Part shown: piece after piece, positions 44,531 to 51,958 of the stretch | Position numbering within the stretch: the first letter of the stretch is position 1 | How the letters are laid out: the number at the start of each line of letters is the position of its first letter | Origin: Opitutaceae bacterium TAV5 | GTDB taxonomy: Bacteria; Verrucomicrobiota; Verrucomicrobiia; Opitutales; Opitutaceae | Direction of reading: 5' to 3' | Assembly (NCBI GenBank): GCA_000242935.3 | Contig: CP007053.1 | Location: 5,379,001 to 5,443,000 of the forward strand | DNA: 64,000 nt | Translations under genes and position numbers: made by a program | Notes under the pieces: generated by a model | Databases searched by the model: none | Seen by the model: the letters and a program-made list of their open reading frames with translations, nothing else | What the model was told of the DNA's origin: nothing

Positions 44531-45536
44531 GGTCTTGGTCTGGATGAAAAACTCCGCAGGTATCCTCATTCCGACAGTAAAGATGTTCGAATCCGTGAAA
44601 CTCCCGCAGATCGAGCGCGCCCGGGGGCAGTTGCCCGGCGGGCACGAACCGCCCGATGCAGGTGAGCCGCAGCCCCGGGAATTTTTTGCGCCACGCCGCC
44701 TCGAACGCCGTCCGGTCCGCCCGCGCCGCGACTGCCAGCAGCAGTTCGTAGTCCTCGCCGTCGCAGAGCGCCGATCGCGTATCACAATTTCGGTGACGAG
44801 GCAGCGCCGCCTCCTCCAGCGCAGGCGCGCAGCCGGCGGGCGTCAGTGCGAACAGGTCTTTCGCCAGCCCGTCGCTGATATCCATCATCGCCCGGACCTC
44901 GCGCCGCCCGGCCAGCCAAGCGCCTTCGGCCAGCCGCGGCGTGAAGGAAAAATGCCGCCCGCTCGCGAGGCTGCCGCCGAGCCTGCCGGTCACATAAATC
45001 CGGTCTCCCGGCCGGGCTCCGTCGCGACGCAGCACACGGCTCCCGCGAGCAGACGGCGCATCGCCGACCAGTGTCAGCGTGGCCGCCAGGCCGCCCGGCA
45101 ATGCCGCCACGTCCCCTCCGACGAGGGCCACGCCGTGCCTGCGCGCGACGCGAGCCATGCCGCGATAAAAACCCTCCACCCAGGCCGTCTTCACGCGCCC
45201 GTCGAGCATCAGCGCCACCACCGCCGAATGCGGCCGGCCGCCCATCGCCGCGATGTCGCTCAGGTTGCGCCGCAGCAGCTTGGCGCCGGCGTTCTGCGGA
45301 CTCACGCCATCGTCGAAATGTTGCCCGTAAATCACCGGATCGACGGTAACGAGCTGGCGGCGCGCCCCGCCATGCCGGCCCGCTTCCCGGCGCGCCGGCA
45401 ATACGGCGCAATCATCGCCCATGCCGTGCGGCGGACGCGGCGCCGTGCCGCCCAGCCAGCCCCGGATGGCCTCGATCAACCCGCGCTCCCCCTGCGCGGT
45501 GACGGATTCGGAAAACGTGTCGGTAAACGGATGCAC
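44517..45536 (-). CDS. thiL: Thiamine-monophosphate kinase
   Basis: 339 residues from a GTG at 45536, placed at FTDTFSESVTAQGERGLIEA; no ATG precedes the conserved start, and upstream codons have no homology-like features. It makes thiamine diphosphate from thiamine phosphate. AIR-synthase-like motifs: GMGDDCAVLPAR, VIYGQHFDDGVSPQNAGAKL, LLRRNLSDIAAMGGRP, VALVGGDVA, GDRIYVTGRLGGSLASG, MDISDGLAKDL and DGEDYELLLAV. It completes a thiamine set with the plus-strand thiM/thiE/thiD, though transcribed separately and convergently with them. Confidence 0.93.
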   Translation of the reverse strand: MHPFTDTFSESVTAQGERGLIEAIRGWLGGTAPRPPHGMGDDCAVLPARREAGRHGGARRQLVTVDPVIYGQHFDDGVSPQNAGAKLLRRNLSDIAAMGGRPHSAVVALMLDGRVKTAWVEGFYRGMARVARRHGVALVGGDVAALPGGLAATLTLVGDAPSARGSRVLRRDGARPGDRIYVTGRLGGSLASGRHFSFTPRLAEGAWLAGRREVRAMMDISDGLAKDLFALTPAGCAPALEEAALPRHRNCDTRSALCDGEDYELLLAVAARADRTAFEAAWRKKFPGLRLTCIGRFVPAGQLPPGALDLREFHGFEHLYCRNEDTCGVFHPDQDHDHR

Positions 45537-45577
45537 GGCAAAATGACGGAAGCGCGGGTGAAAACGGAGAGAAAAAG

Positions 45578-46483
45578 TCAGGGTGACGGCGGCCCGAGGC
45601 CGGCGAGCAGCAGGATGATGGTATTGAGATTGAAAAGCGCGTGCGCGATCACCGGCACAAGGATGTTGCCCGTGCGCTCGTAGGCAAACGCCAGCACCAT
45701 GCCGAGCACGCAAAGCGGCACGAGCGCCGCGATGTTCATGTGCAGCGAGGCAAACGTCACCGACGTGACCAGCATCGCCGCCCACGGAGCCATCCGCCGG
45801 TGCAGGAAACGAAACAGCCCGGCGCGGAACACGAGTTCTTCAGTCAGCGGGGCCACCGCGACCGCGAACAACGTCATCGCCGCGAGCAGCAGCGGCGAAC
45901 CTCCCTTGGTGAAAATGTTCACCAGGTCCTGCTCCTCGACGGGATGCCACGCCGCATTCAGGGCAACCTCCCAGACAAACGAGGACAGTCCGACCAGCGG
46001 GATCGCCGCCACCACTGTCACCACCCCCTGCGCCGCCGCCCGCGGCATGCCGCCGATGCTGCCGCAACGGTTTCCGGCGGCGGCCATCTCCGTGGCCTCG
46101 GCGGGAATCGCCTCTCCGGCGATGGCCTCTTCCGCGATCCGCCGGCGGATGAGCACCGCCGCCAGCACCGCCCCGGCGAGCATGCCGGCCTGGAAACCCG
46201 AACCGCCGATCAGAAGCTGCAGATCCGGGTCCGCCGTGAGCCGGCTGCCCACCCTCGCGAGGGCAAACTGCCCGCCGACGGCTCCCGTCGCCACAGCGAG
46301 AAACCCCAGCGCGAAATCCGTGACATCCGCCTGCCACGGTGACAGGCGCCGGGGCAGCAAGCCGCGCCAGGTCAGCCAGGCGCTCCACGCGCACGCGCCG
46401 ATCCCGCCACAGTACAGAAAAATCTCCAGCCCGAGAATCACGGACTGGAGAAGCGAAAATGAAGCAGGCAACGGGCTCGGCAT
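45578..46483 (-). CDS. CPBP-family intramembrane metalloprotease
   Basis: 301 residues with about eight hydrophobic segments. The Abi/CAAX protease motif EELVFRAGLFRFL (EExxxR, glutamates essential), FASLHMNIAAL with the second-motif His, and VIAHALFNLNT with the third-motif His/Asn are all present, so it is probably active. CPBP members process prenylated or membrane peptides or bacteriocin-related substrates. The ATG at 46483 is preferred over the GTG four codons upstream. It lies 41 bases before thiL on the same strand but its role in that cluster is unclear. Confidence 0.85.
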   Translation of the reverse strand: MPSPLPASFSLLQSVILGLEIFLYCGGIGACAWSAWLTWRGLLPRRLSPWQADVTDFALGFLAVATGAVGGQFALARVGSRLTADPDLQLLIGGSGFQAGMLAGAVLAAVLIRRRIAEEAIAGEAIPAEATEMAAAGNRCGSIGGMPRAAAQGVVTVVAAIPLVGLSSFVWEVALNAAWHPVEEQDLVNIFTKGGSPLLLAAMTLFAVAVAPLTEELVFRAGLFRFLHRRMAPWAAMLVTSVTFASLHMNIAALVPLCVLGMVLAFAYERTGNILVPVIAHALFNLNTIILLLAGLGPPSP

Positions 46484-46639
46484 GACGGAAAACACCGATC
46501 AGAAAGCCCCGGACCGCTCCCGCCAAGCGGATTCCCCTCTCTCCTCCCTCCATCTCTCACATCCGTCCCATTCCTCCCATCTCTCCCATCTGCCCTCCGC
46601 CTCCCATCCCCCAGGCGCTGACGCGCCTCCTCACGCCGC
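46484..46639. other. Short gap with degenerate CCCATCTC repeats
   Basis: No gene. The stretch 46559-46595 is a string of CCCAT(TC)(TC) units ('cccattcctcccatctctcccatctgcc'-like; shorter words given only) and 46612-46626 is the palindromic 'aggcgctgacgcgcctcc'. Like other gaps here it seems built from dispersed repeats. Confidence 0.45.
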
Positions 46640-47776
46640 CTACCCGCTCCTTCGCACCGCGAGTTCTCCCCGTACGAACCGCTCCGCCGGCACCGGCGTG
46701 CCGGTCTCTCCCTCCACGTTCGCCACCGCGTGACGCAGCAGTGCAAACGCCTCCGCCCCGATCCGCTCGAACGGCACCCGGTACACCGTCAGCGCCGGCC
46801 GCGTCGCGGGCAGCGAGCGCAAGCCGTCGATCCCGATCACACGCAGCCGCCCCGGCACCGCCCAGCCCAGCTCGCGGGCCACGCGCAGGCAGCCATGCGC
46901 CAGGAAATCGTCGCCGCACACAATCGCGTCGATATCCGGGTGCGCGACCAGAAACTCCCGCGCCAGCACCTCCGGCTCCGCCAGCGGCGTGTCGAAACGC
47001 GGACGCATCCGCCCGTCGAGCCGCACCGCCAGCTCCCTCTCCGGCATGCCGGCCTCCTCCAGCGCCTGGCGATAGCCGAGGTAACGGTCGCGCACCATCG
47101 GCACCCAGGCATAGTTGGCCAGAAACCCGATCCGCCGCGCCCCCTGCGCCAGCAGGTGGCGCGTGGCCTCGCGCCCCGCGTGTAGCCCGTCTGCCATGAC
47201 AACCGGCCGGCCCACCCCCGGCAGGTTGATCTCGGCCAGCACCACCGGCAGCGGGCACGCCAGGATCATTTGCATGTAATAAAGCTGATCCTCCGCGCTC
47301 GTGATCACCGGATACACCACCATCCCGCGCGCATCGTCCGGGCCGAGCTGCCCGATCATCTCCGCTTCGCGGCGAAAATCCATGCCTGTCGTCAGCATCG
47401 CCGCGCGTTCGCCCGCCGCCTTCACCGCATCCTGGAAACCGCGCGCGATCCGGGCGATGCCCTCGTGATGCATGTTGGGATAAATGAACGTCCACGCCGG
47501 CCCTTCTTTCCCCGCGGCTCCTCCGCGCCTGCTCCCGCCGCCCGTCCGTACCGGCTGCGGCGCCAGCACCCGCGTGCCCGCCCGCGTCCGCCGCTCCACC
47601 CAGCCCTCCCGCGCCAGTTGCGAGATCGCCCGGTTGACCGTGCCCCGGCTGCAATGAAACTCCGCCGCCAGATCGATCTCCGCCGGGATGACCTCGCCCG
47701 TCCGCCAGAACCCCGTGCGAATCCGCCTCGCGAGCGTCGCGTACACAAACTCCACCTTTTGCTGCGCCAGTGCCAT
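46640..47776 (-). CDS. GntR-HTH/LacI-sensor hybrid regulator (AraR-like)
   Basis: 378 residues. A GntR-type winged helix (1-75: VYATLARRIRTGFWRTGEVI, HCSRGTVNRAISQLAREGWV) is joined to a periplasmic-binding-like domain (95-375; MVVYPVITSAEDQ, ATRHLLAQGARRIGFLAN, AIVCGDDFLAHGCLR, RVIGIDGLRSLPATRPALT). The combination is that of AraR, the arabinose repressor of Bacillus. The start at 47776 is preferred over a TTG further up. Divergent from the ADP-ribosylglycohydrolase gene at 47931, which it may control through the palindrome at 47786-47806. Confidence 0.85.
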   Translation of the reverse strand: MALAQQKVEFVYATLARRIRTGFWRTGEVIPAEIDLAAEFHCSRGTVNRAISQLAREGWVERRTRAGTRVLAPQPVRTGGGSRRGGAAGKEGPAWTFIYPNMHHEGIARIARGFQDAVKAAGERAAMLTTGMDFRREAEMIGQLGPDDARGMVVYPVITSAEDQLYYMQMILACPLPVVLAEINLPGVGRPVVMADGLHAGREATRHLLAQGARRIGFLANYAWVPMVRDRYLGYRQALEEAGMPERELAVRLDGRMRPRFDTPLAEPEVLAREFLVAHPDIDAIVCGDDFLAHGCLRVARELGWAVPGRLRVIGIDGLRSLPATRPALTVYRVPFERIGAEAFALLRHAVANVEGETGTPVPAERFVRGELAVRRSG

Positions 47777-47785
47777 GCCGGCTGT

Positions 47786-47806
47786 TTTGACCAACGACTG
47801 GACAAA
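47786..47806. promoter_or_regulatory. Operator candidate between the GntR/LacI-type gene and the ADP-ribosylglycohydrolase gene
   Basis: TTTGACCA, five bases, TGGACAAA: the arms match at 7 of 8 positions. It lies 10 bases before the regulator start (47776) and about 125 before the divergent gene, a position suited to autoregulation. Confidence 0.5.
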
Positions 47807-47930
47807 TGCGAGGGTTTTTCAGGCTTCGCCTTCTCCCCGCGCCGGGTGAGGGTGATCGCCGCCCCGACCCGGCCCGTCGCCCGGCGGGACAGCTTACAGC
47901 AGACCACGCTCTGCATACCGTATACCACCC

Positions 47931-49406
47931 ATGAAATCCTCCTCCTCCGACATCAAGACCCGCATCCTCGGCTGCTGGCTCGGCAAATCCGTGGGCGGCA
48001 CGCTCGGCCTTCCCGCCGAGGGCCGCATGGACCGCCTGAACTTCACGTTCTACGATCCCGTGCCGACCATCGCCCCGCCCAACGACGACCTCGAACTCCA
48101 GCTCGTGTGGCTCGATCTCGTGGAAAAACTCCCCGGTTCCGCCCAGGTGGCGCTCACGCAGGAAGACTTCGCCCGCGCCTGGCTGGAGAATCTCCACTAC
48201 ATGTGGGACGAATACGGACGCTGCCGCTGGAACCTCCGTCGCGGCGTGGCCGCCCGGGATGCCGGTGTATTCGAAAATCATTTCGTTTCGGGCATGGGTT
48301 CGCCCATCCGCTCCGAATTCTGGGCATGCCTTTTCCCCGGTGATGCGCACAGCGCCGCTCATTACGCGGCGCTCGACGCCACGCTCGATCACGGTGTCGA
48401 GGGCATCGCCGGCGAAGTCCTCTTCGCGGCCATGCAGGCGCACGTCGCCGGAGGCCGTTCCGCGGTCGACGCCATCGCCGCCGCCCGCCCGCTGATTCCC
48501 GCCGACAGCGAAACCGCCCGCGCCGCCGCGCTCGTCATCGACGACCATGCCGCCGGCGTCGAAACCTGGGCCTCGCGTGAAAAACTCCTCGCCGCCCACG
48601 GCAACGACAACTTCACGCATGCCCCGCTCAATGTCGCGCTAACCCTCTGGGCGCTGCTCCACGGCGGCGGCGATTTCGAGAAAAGCATCCTCCTCGCGGT
48701 CAACGGCGGCTACGATACCGACTGCACCGCGGCCACCGTCGGCGCCACCATCGGACTCGCGCTCGGCGCGGACGCCATCCCGGCCCGCTGGGTGGCGCCC
48801 ATCGGCGACGGCGTTTTCATCGGCCCCGGCATCCAGGGCATCAAGGCTCCGCAGACGCTCGGCGAACTCACCGCCCGCACCGCCGCGCTCATCGGCAAAC
48901 TCGCCCCGCACGCCGCTGTGCCCGACTGGGCCGCGCTCACCCGCCCGCCCGCCACCGATCTCGCCGCGCTTCCCGGAACCCTTCGTATCCAGCCTGCCGC
49001 GACGACTGCCGGCGCCGCTTCCGTCGCCTGGGCCAATGGCGAACTCCCGTCCGCCGTCAAGGCCGCCGGCGGGGCTTCCTGGGACTGGACGCCCGCCACC
49101 GGCGAGCCGCGTCTCCTGGTCTGCCTCGCCCGCGCCGGCGCCCGGCTTTACATCGACGACCGCCTCGTCGTCGATTGCCCCGCCGGCCTGCCGTATGTGC
49201 CCGCCACGCATCGCGCGCCGGACAAGTCGAAGGGGACGTTCACGCCCGTCGCCGGCCGCGTTCACCGCGTCCGCGTCGAACTCGCCTCGCATGATCCGGA
49301 GCAGGAGGCCTCGGTGATCCTCATTTATCCCAACCGCCACATCGCGCCTTGGACGACGGAGGAGATTCCGCACCTCGCCAACCTTCCCGCACCGGTGAAG
49401 AAGTGA
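47931..49406 (+). CDS. ADP-ribosylglycohydrolase (DraG-like) family protein with C-terminal domain
   Basis: 491 residues. Residues 8-330 are a DraG/crystallin J1-type all-helical fold: ILGCWLGKSVGGTLGLPAEG, APPNDDLELQLVWLDL, GMGSPIRSEFWACLFPGDAHSAA, and AVNGGYDTDCTAATVGA, which bears the metal-binding Asp pair of the family. A C-terminal ~110 residues (360-491) look like a beta-sandwich not usual in DraG. No signal peptide. Family members remove ADP-ribose from proteins or act on other ADP-ribose-like compounds; beside a sugar-type repressor it could act on a nucleoside or sugar derivative (inference). Confidence 0.8.
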   Translation: MKSSSSDIKTRILGCWLGKSVGGTLGLPAEGRMDRLNFTFYDPVPTIAPPNDDLELQLVWLDLVEKLPGSAQVALTQEDFARAWLENLHYMWDEYGRCRWNLRRGVAARDAGVFENHFVSGMGSPIRSEFWACLFPGDAHSAAHYAALDATLDHGVEGIAGEVLFAAMQAHVAGGRSAVDAIAAARPLIPADSETARAAALVIDDHAAGVETWASREKLLAAHGNDNFTHAPLNVALTLWALLHGGGDFEKSILLAVNGGYDTDCTAATVGATIGLALGADAIPARWVAPIGDGVFIGPGIQGIKAPQTLGELTARTAALIGKLAPHAAVPDWAALTRPPATDLAALPGTLRIQPAATTAGAASVAWANGELPSAVKAAGGASWDWTPATGEPRLLVCLARAGARLYIDDRLVVDCPAGLPYVPATHRAPDKSKGTFTPVAGRVHRVRVELASHDPEQEASVILIYPNRHIAPWTTEEIPHLANLPAPVKK

Positions 49407-49494
49407 GCCGACGCGAAGCCGCACCGTGCCGTCCTCCGGTGTTTTTCCGAGGTCACGTGCCGGAGCGACTGGCCGGCGGCGGGTGTTTTCCAGC

Positions 49495-49522
49495 GATCGA
49501 CGGGCAACCCGGCCCGTCGATC
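49495..49522. terminator. Hairpin between convergent genes
   Basis: GATCGACGGG pairs perfectly with CCCGTCGATC (10 bp, 8-base loop). It lies between the stop of the ADP-ribosylglycohydrolase gene and the stop of the alcohol dehydrogenase gene. There is no T-run, so a transcript end is likely but unproven. Confidence 0.45.
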
Positions 49523-49525
49523 GGA

Positions 49526-50602
49526 TCACCCGGCTTTCAGGGAGGCCATGTCGATGGAGAAGCGATACTTCACATCGCCCTTGAGCAGGCGGTCCCAGGC
49601 TTCGTTGATCTTCTGGATCGGGATGATCTCGACGTCGGCGGTGATGTTGTGCTCGCCGCAGAAATCGAGCATCTCCTGCGTCTCGGCGATGCTGCCGATG
49701 GGCGAGCCGGAGAGACTCTTGCGTCCCATCAGCAGGGAGAAGGCGGACACCGCGAGCGGCTTTTCGGGCGCGCCGACGAGGGTGAGGTTGCCATCGGGAG
49801 CGAGCAGCCGGAGGTAGGCGTCGATGTCGTGCTCGGCGGATACGGCGTCGAGGATGAAGTCGAAGGTGCCGGCATGCTTCGCCATCTCATCGGCGTTGCG
49901 CGAGATGACGACCTCGTGTGCGCCGAGCCGGAGCGCATCGTCCTTCTTGCCGGGCGAGGTCGTGAAAACGACGACATGGGCGCCGAACGCGCGGGCAAAC
50001 TTCACGCCCATGTGGCCGAGCCCGCCGATGCCGACGATGCCGGCTTTTTTGCCCGGGCCGACTTTCCAGTGGCGCAGGGGCGACCAGGTGGTGATGCCGG
50101 CGCAGAGCAGCGGCGCGACGGCGGCGAGCGGAAGGTTGGCCGGGACATGCAGCGCGAAGTGCTCATCGACCACGATGCTTTCGGAGTAGCCGCCGTGGGT
50201 GGGACCGCCGATCACCGGCTCGGTGCCGCCATAGGTCCCGATCTGGGTGGGCGAGAACTGCTCGTTGCCCGCCTTGCAAAACGGGCAGTTGGCGAGATCG
50301 GCGCCCACCATGCAGCCCACACCGGCGAGGTCGCCGGGTTTTACCTTGGTGACCTTGGGGCCGACCTTGGTCACGCGGCCGACGATCTCGTGGCCCGGCA
50401 CGGCCGGATAGGCCGCGGGCATGACCCCGCTCCACTCGTTGCGCGTGAAGTGGAGGTCGGAGTGGCAGACGCCGCAGAAGAGAATCTCGATCTGGACGTC
50501 GCGCTCGGTCGGCTCGCGGCGCCGGATGGTGTCGGGGGCCAGCGGCGCGGTGGCGCTGGCGGCGGAATAGGCTTTGACGGAACAGGTTTCGGTTTTGGAC
50601 AT
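49526..50602 (-). CDS. NAD(P)-dependent alcohol/aldehyde dehydrogenase, YahK-like
   Basis: 358 residues. A zinc-type medium-chain dehydrogenase: ILFCGVCHSDLHFTRNEW with the catalytic-zinc Cys, PAVPGHEIVGRV with the His-Glu, GPGKKAGIVGIGGLGHMGVKFARAFGA (Rossmann GxGGxG), and TFDFILDAVSAEHDIDAYLRLLAPDG. It reduces aldehydes or oxidises alcohols in the cytoplasm; the substrate is unknown. The structural-zinc loop (NCPFCKAGNEQFS) has only two of the four usual Cys. The start at 50602 opens on SKTETCSVKAY. Upstream on the same strand lies the cupin gene, 46 bases away. Confidence 0.9.
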   Translation of the reverse strand: MSKTETCSVKAYSAASATAPLAPDTIRRREPTERDVQIEILFCGVCHSDLHFTRNEWSGVMPAAYPAVPGHEIVGRVTKVGPKVTKVKPGDLAGVGCMVGADLANCPFCKAGNEQFSPTQIGTYGGTEPVIGGPTHGGYSESIVVDEHFALHVPANLPLAAVAPLLCAGITTWSPLRHWKVGPGKKAGIVGIGGLGHMGVKFARAFGAHVVVFTTSPGKKDDALRLGAHEVVISRNADEMAKHAGTFDFILDAVSAEHDIDAYLRLLAPDGNLTLVGAPEKPLAVSAFSLLMGRKSLSGSPIGSIAETQEMLDFCGEHNITADVEIIPIQKINEAWDRLLKGDVKYRFSIDMASLKAG

Positions 50603-50648
50603 GAGATTGGTTTTTGAATGGTTTATCCGGTGAGTGGTGAGCGCGGAC

Positions 50649-51155
50649 TCAGCCGCGGTAGTGTTCGTCGCTGACTTTCTCCATCCAGTCGACGACCTTG
50701 CCGTCAAGCTGCTCCTGGATGGCGATGTGGGTCATCGCGGTGGTGGGGGCGGCGCCGTGCCAGTGCTTCTCGCCCGGGGGAAACCAGACCACGTCGCCGG
50801 GCCTGATTTCCTCGACAGGCCCTCCCTCACGTTGCACGCGGCCAAAGCCCGCCGTTACGAGGAGGGTCTGACCCAGCGGGTGCGTGTGCCATGCGGTCCG
50901 GGCTCCCGGTTCAAACGTGACGCTGCCGCCGCTCGCACGCGCCGGGGCATTTGCCTGAAACAGCGGATCGATACGCACCGTGCCAGTGAACCAGTCGGAC
51001 GGTCCTTTGACGGACGGTTGTGAGCCAGCTCGTTTGATTTCCATATGGGACTCCTGTTTTTGAGTTAAAAGGGCATCGGCCTGGGCCCGGAGAAGCGCCG
51101 GCACGGCGAGCACGGTGCCCGTGGTTTTGAGAAAGGTGCGGCGGGAAAGGGCCAT
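50649..51155 (-). CDS. Tat-exported cupin protein
   Basis: 168 residues. A Tat-like signal ([10 protein letters not shown] at residues 4-13, hydrophobic stretch, AQA) precedes a cupin-2 domain: [22 protein letters not shown] with the metal His pair, [28 protein letters not shown], and the end [12 protein letters not shown]. The pattern matches YhhW/Bh2851-like cupins that go with aldehyde-type dehydrogenases and AraC regulators. It precedes the dehydrogenase by 46 bases on the same strand, so they are likely co-transcribed. Confidence 0.85.
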   Translation of the reverse strand: MALSRRTFLKTTGTVLAVPALLRAQADALLTQKQESHMEIKRAGSQPSVKGPSDWFTGTVRIDPLFQANAPARASGGSVTFEPGARTAWHTHPLGQTLLVTAGFGRVQREGGPVEEIRPGDVVWFPPGEKHWHGAAPTTAMTHIAIQEQLDGKVVDWMEKVSDEHYRG

Positions 51156-51281
51156 GATGCGCGAGTGGTGAATTTCGGATGACTTGATCGATGACGCAAC
51201 GATCAGGGACAAGTTTACTCCATCGCGGCTTCGCTGTCGCACCGGTTCTTGCTCAACCTGTCGCGATCTTGCGCGAAAGTG

Positions 51282-51372
51282 TCATGCGGTCTTCCCGTTC
51301 GCCTCCGGCCTGGTGCCATACCGCTTGGGCGAGATGCCGGTGACACGTTTGAGGGCGTGACTGAAGGCAGCC
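51282..51372 (-). pseudogene. C-terminal remnant of an AraC-family regulator
   Basis: On the minus strand the last ~30 residues read AAFSHALKRVTGISPKRYG and then end. AFxxALKRVTGISPKRY is the second HTH and tail of AraC regulators. The frame stops being AraC-like where it meets a plus-strand SDR remnant at about 51372. AraC genes often sit upstream of dehydrogenase/cupin sets like the adjacent one, so this is probably its decayed regulator. Confidence 0.7.
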
Positions 51373-51669
51373 GGCGTCATCGACGCGAACGGCGATCCCG
51401 TCATCGATCCCTCAAAAGGCCTGAAGACCGTCGCTCAGGGCGCGGCGACCCAGGTATGGTGCGCGACCAGCCTGCGGCTCGACGGCATGGGCGGCGTCTA
51501 TTGCGAGGATGTCGAAGTCGCACCGCTGATGTCCGACACGGCAGCCGATTTCTCACTCGCTGCCTCCACCCGAGGCATGGCGGGCGTGAAGCCCTATGCC
51601 GTCGATCCCGAGGCGGCAGCTCGCCTGTGGACGCTCAGCGAGCAACTCACCGGCCTGCAGGCCCTGTAA
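51373..51669 (+). pseudogene. C-terminal remnant of a short-chain dehydrogenase
   Basis: The open frame reads AAGVIDANGDPVIDPSKG, KTVAQGAATQVWCATS, MGGVYCEDVE and GVKPYAVDPEAAARLWTLSE up to the stop at 51667-51669. This matches the end of SDR oxidoreductases of the kind found with YahK/AraC genes. The N-terminal two thirds, with the Rossmann GxxxGxG and the YxxxK, are missing, so it is a pseudogene. Confidence 0.75.
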
Positions 51670-51684
51670 CCAGGGAAAACCCTC

Positions 51685-51806
51685 ATGTCCAAACCGTGAT
51701 TATCACCGGCTGTTCGTCCGGCTTCGGCCGGGCGGCCGCCCGCCTGCTCGCCGACCGCGGCTGGAATGTCGTCGCCACGATGCGCAAGCCTGAAGCCGGC
51801 GCCTGA
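51685..51806 (+). pseudogene. N-terminal remnant of another short-chain dehydrogenase, frameshifted
   Basis: ATG-TCC-AAA-CCG is followed by a stop, but in the next frame VIITGCSSGFGRAAARLLAD continues with RGWNVVATMRKPEAGA, the classical TGxxxGxG opening of an SDR. A single missing base after MSK plus early truncation at 51806 breaks it. It follows the C-terminal SDR remnant by 16 bases. Confidence 0.75.
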
Positions 51807-51819
51807 AGCAAGGGGCGCT

Positions 51820-51880
51820 GGCATCCCGCCGGCAATCCGGTTCGAAGCGGGCTGGATGCCCGTGCCACCCCACCGCTTCC
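51820..51880. repeat. Dispersed 'gctggatgcccgtgccac' repeat
   Basis: 'cgggctggatgcccgtgccacc' (shorter words: gggctggatg, cccgtgccac) resembles the words at 30612-30664. It lies just behind the SDR remnants, in a stretch of about 150 bases with no gene. Confidence 0.5.
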
Positions 51881-51958
51881 GACCAAACCCCCCGCCCGTC
51901 GCCACCTTGCCTTTGCGTTTGCCCCGGCACGGTTGCACTGGCTCGCTTTGAGGCGGAT

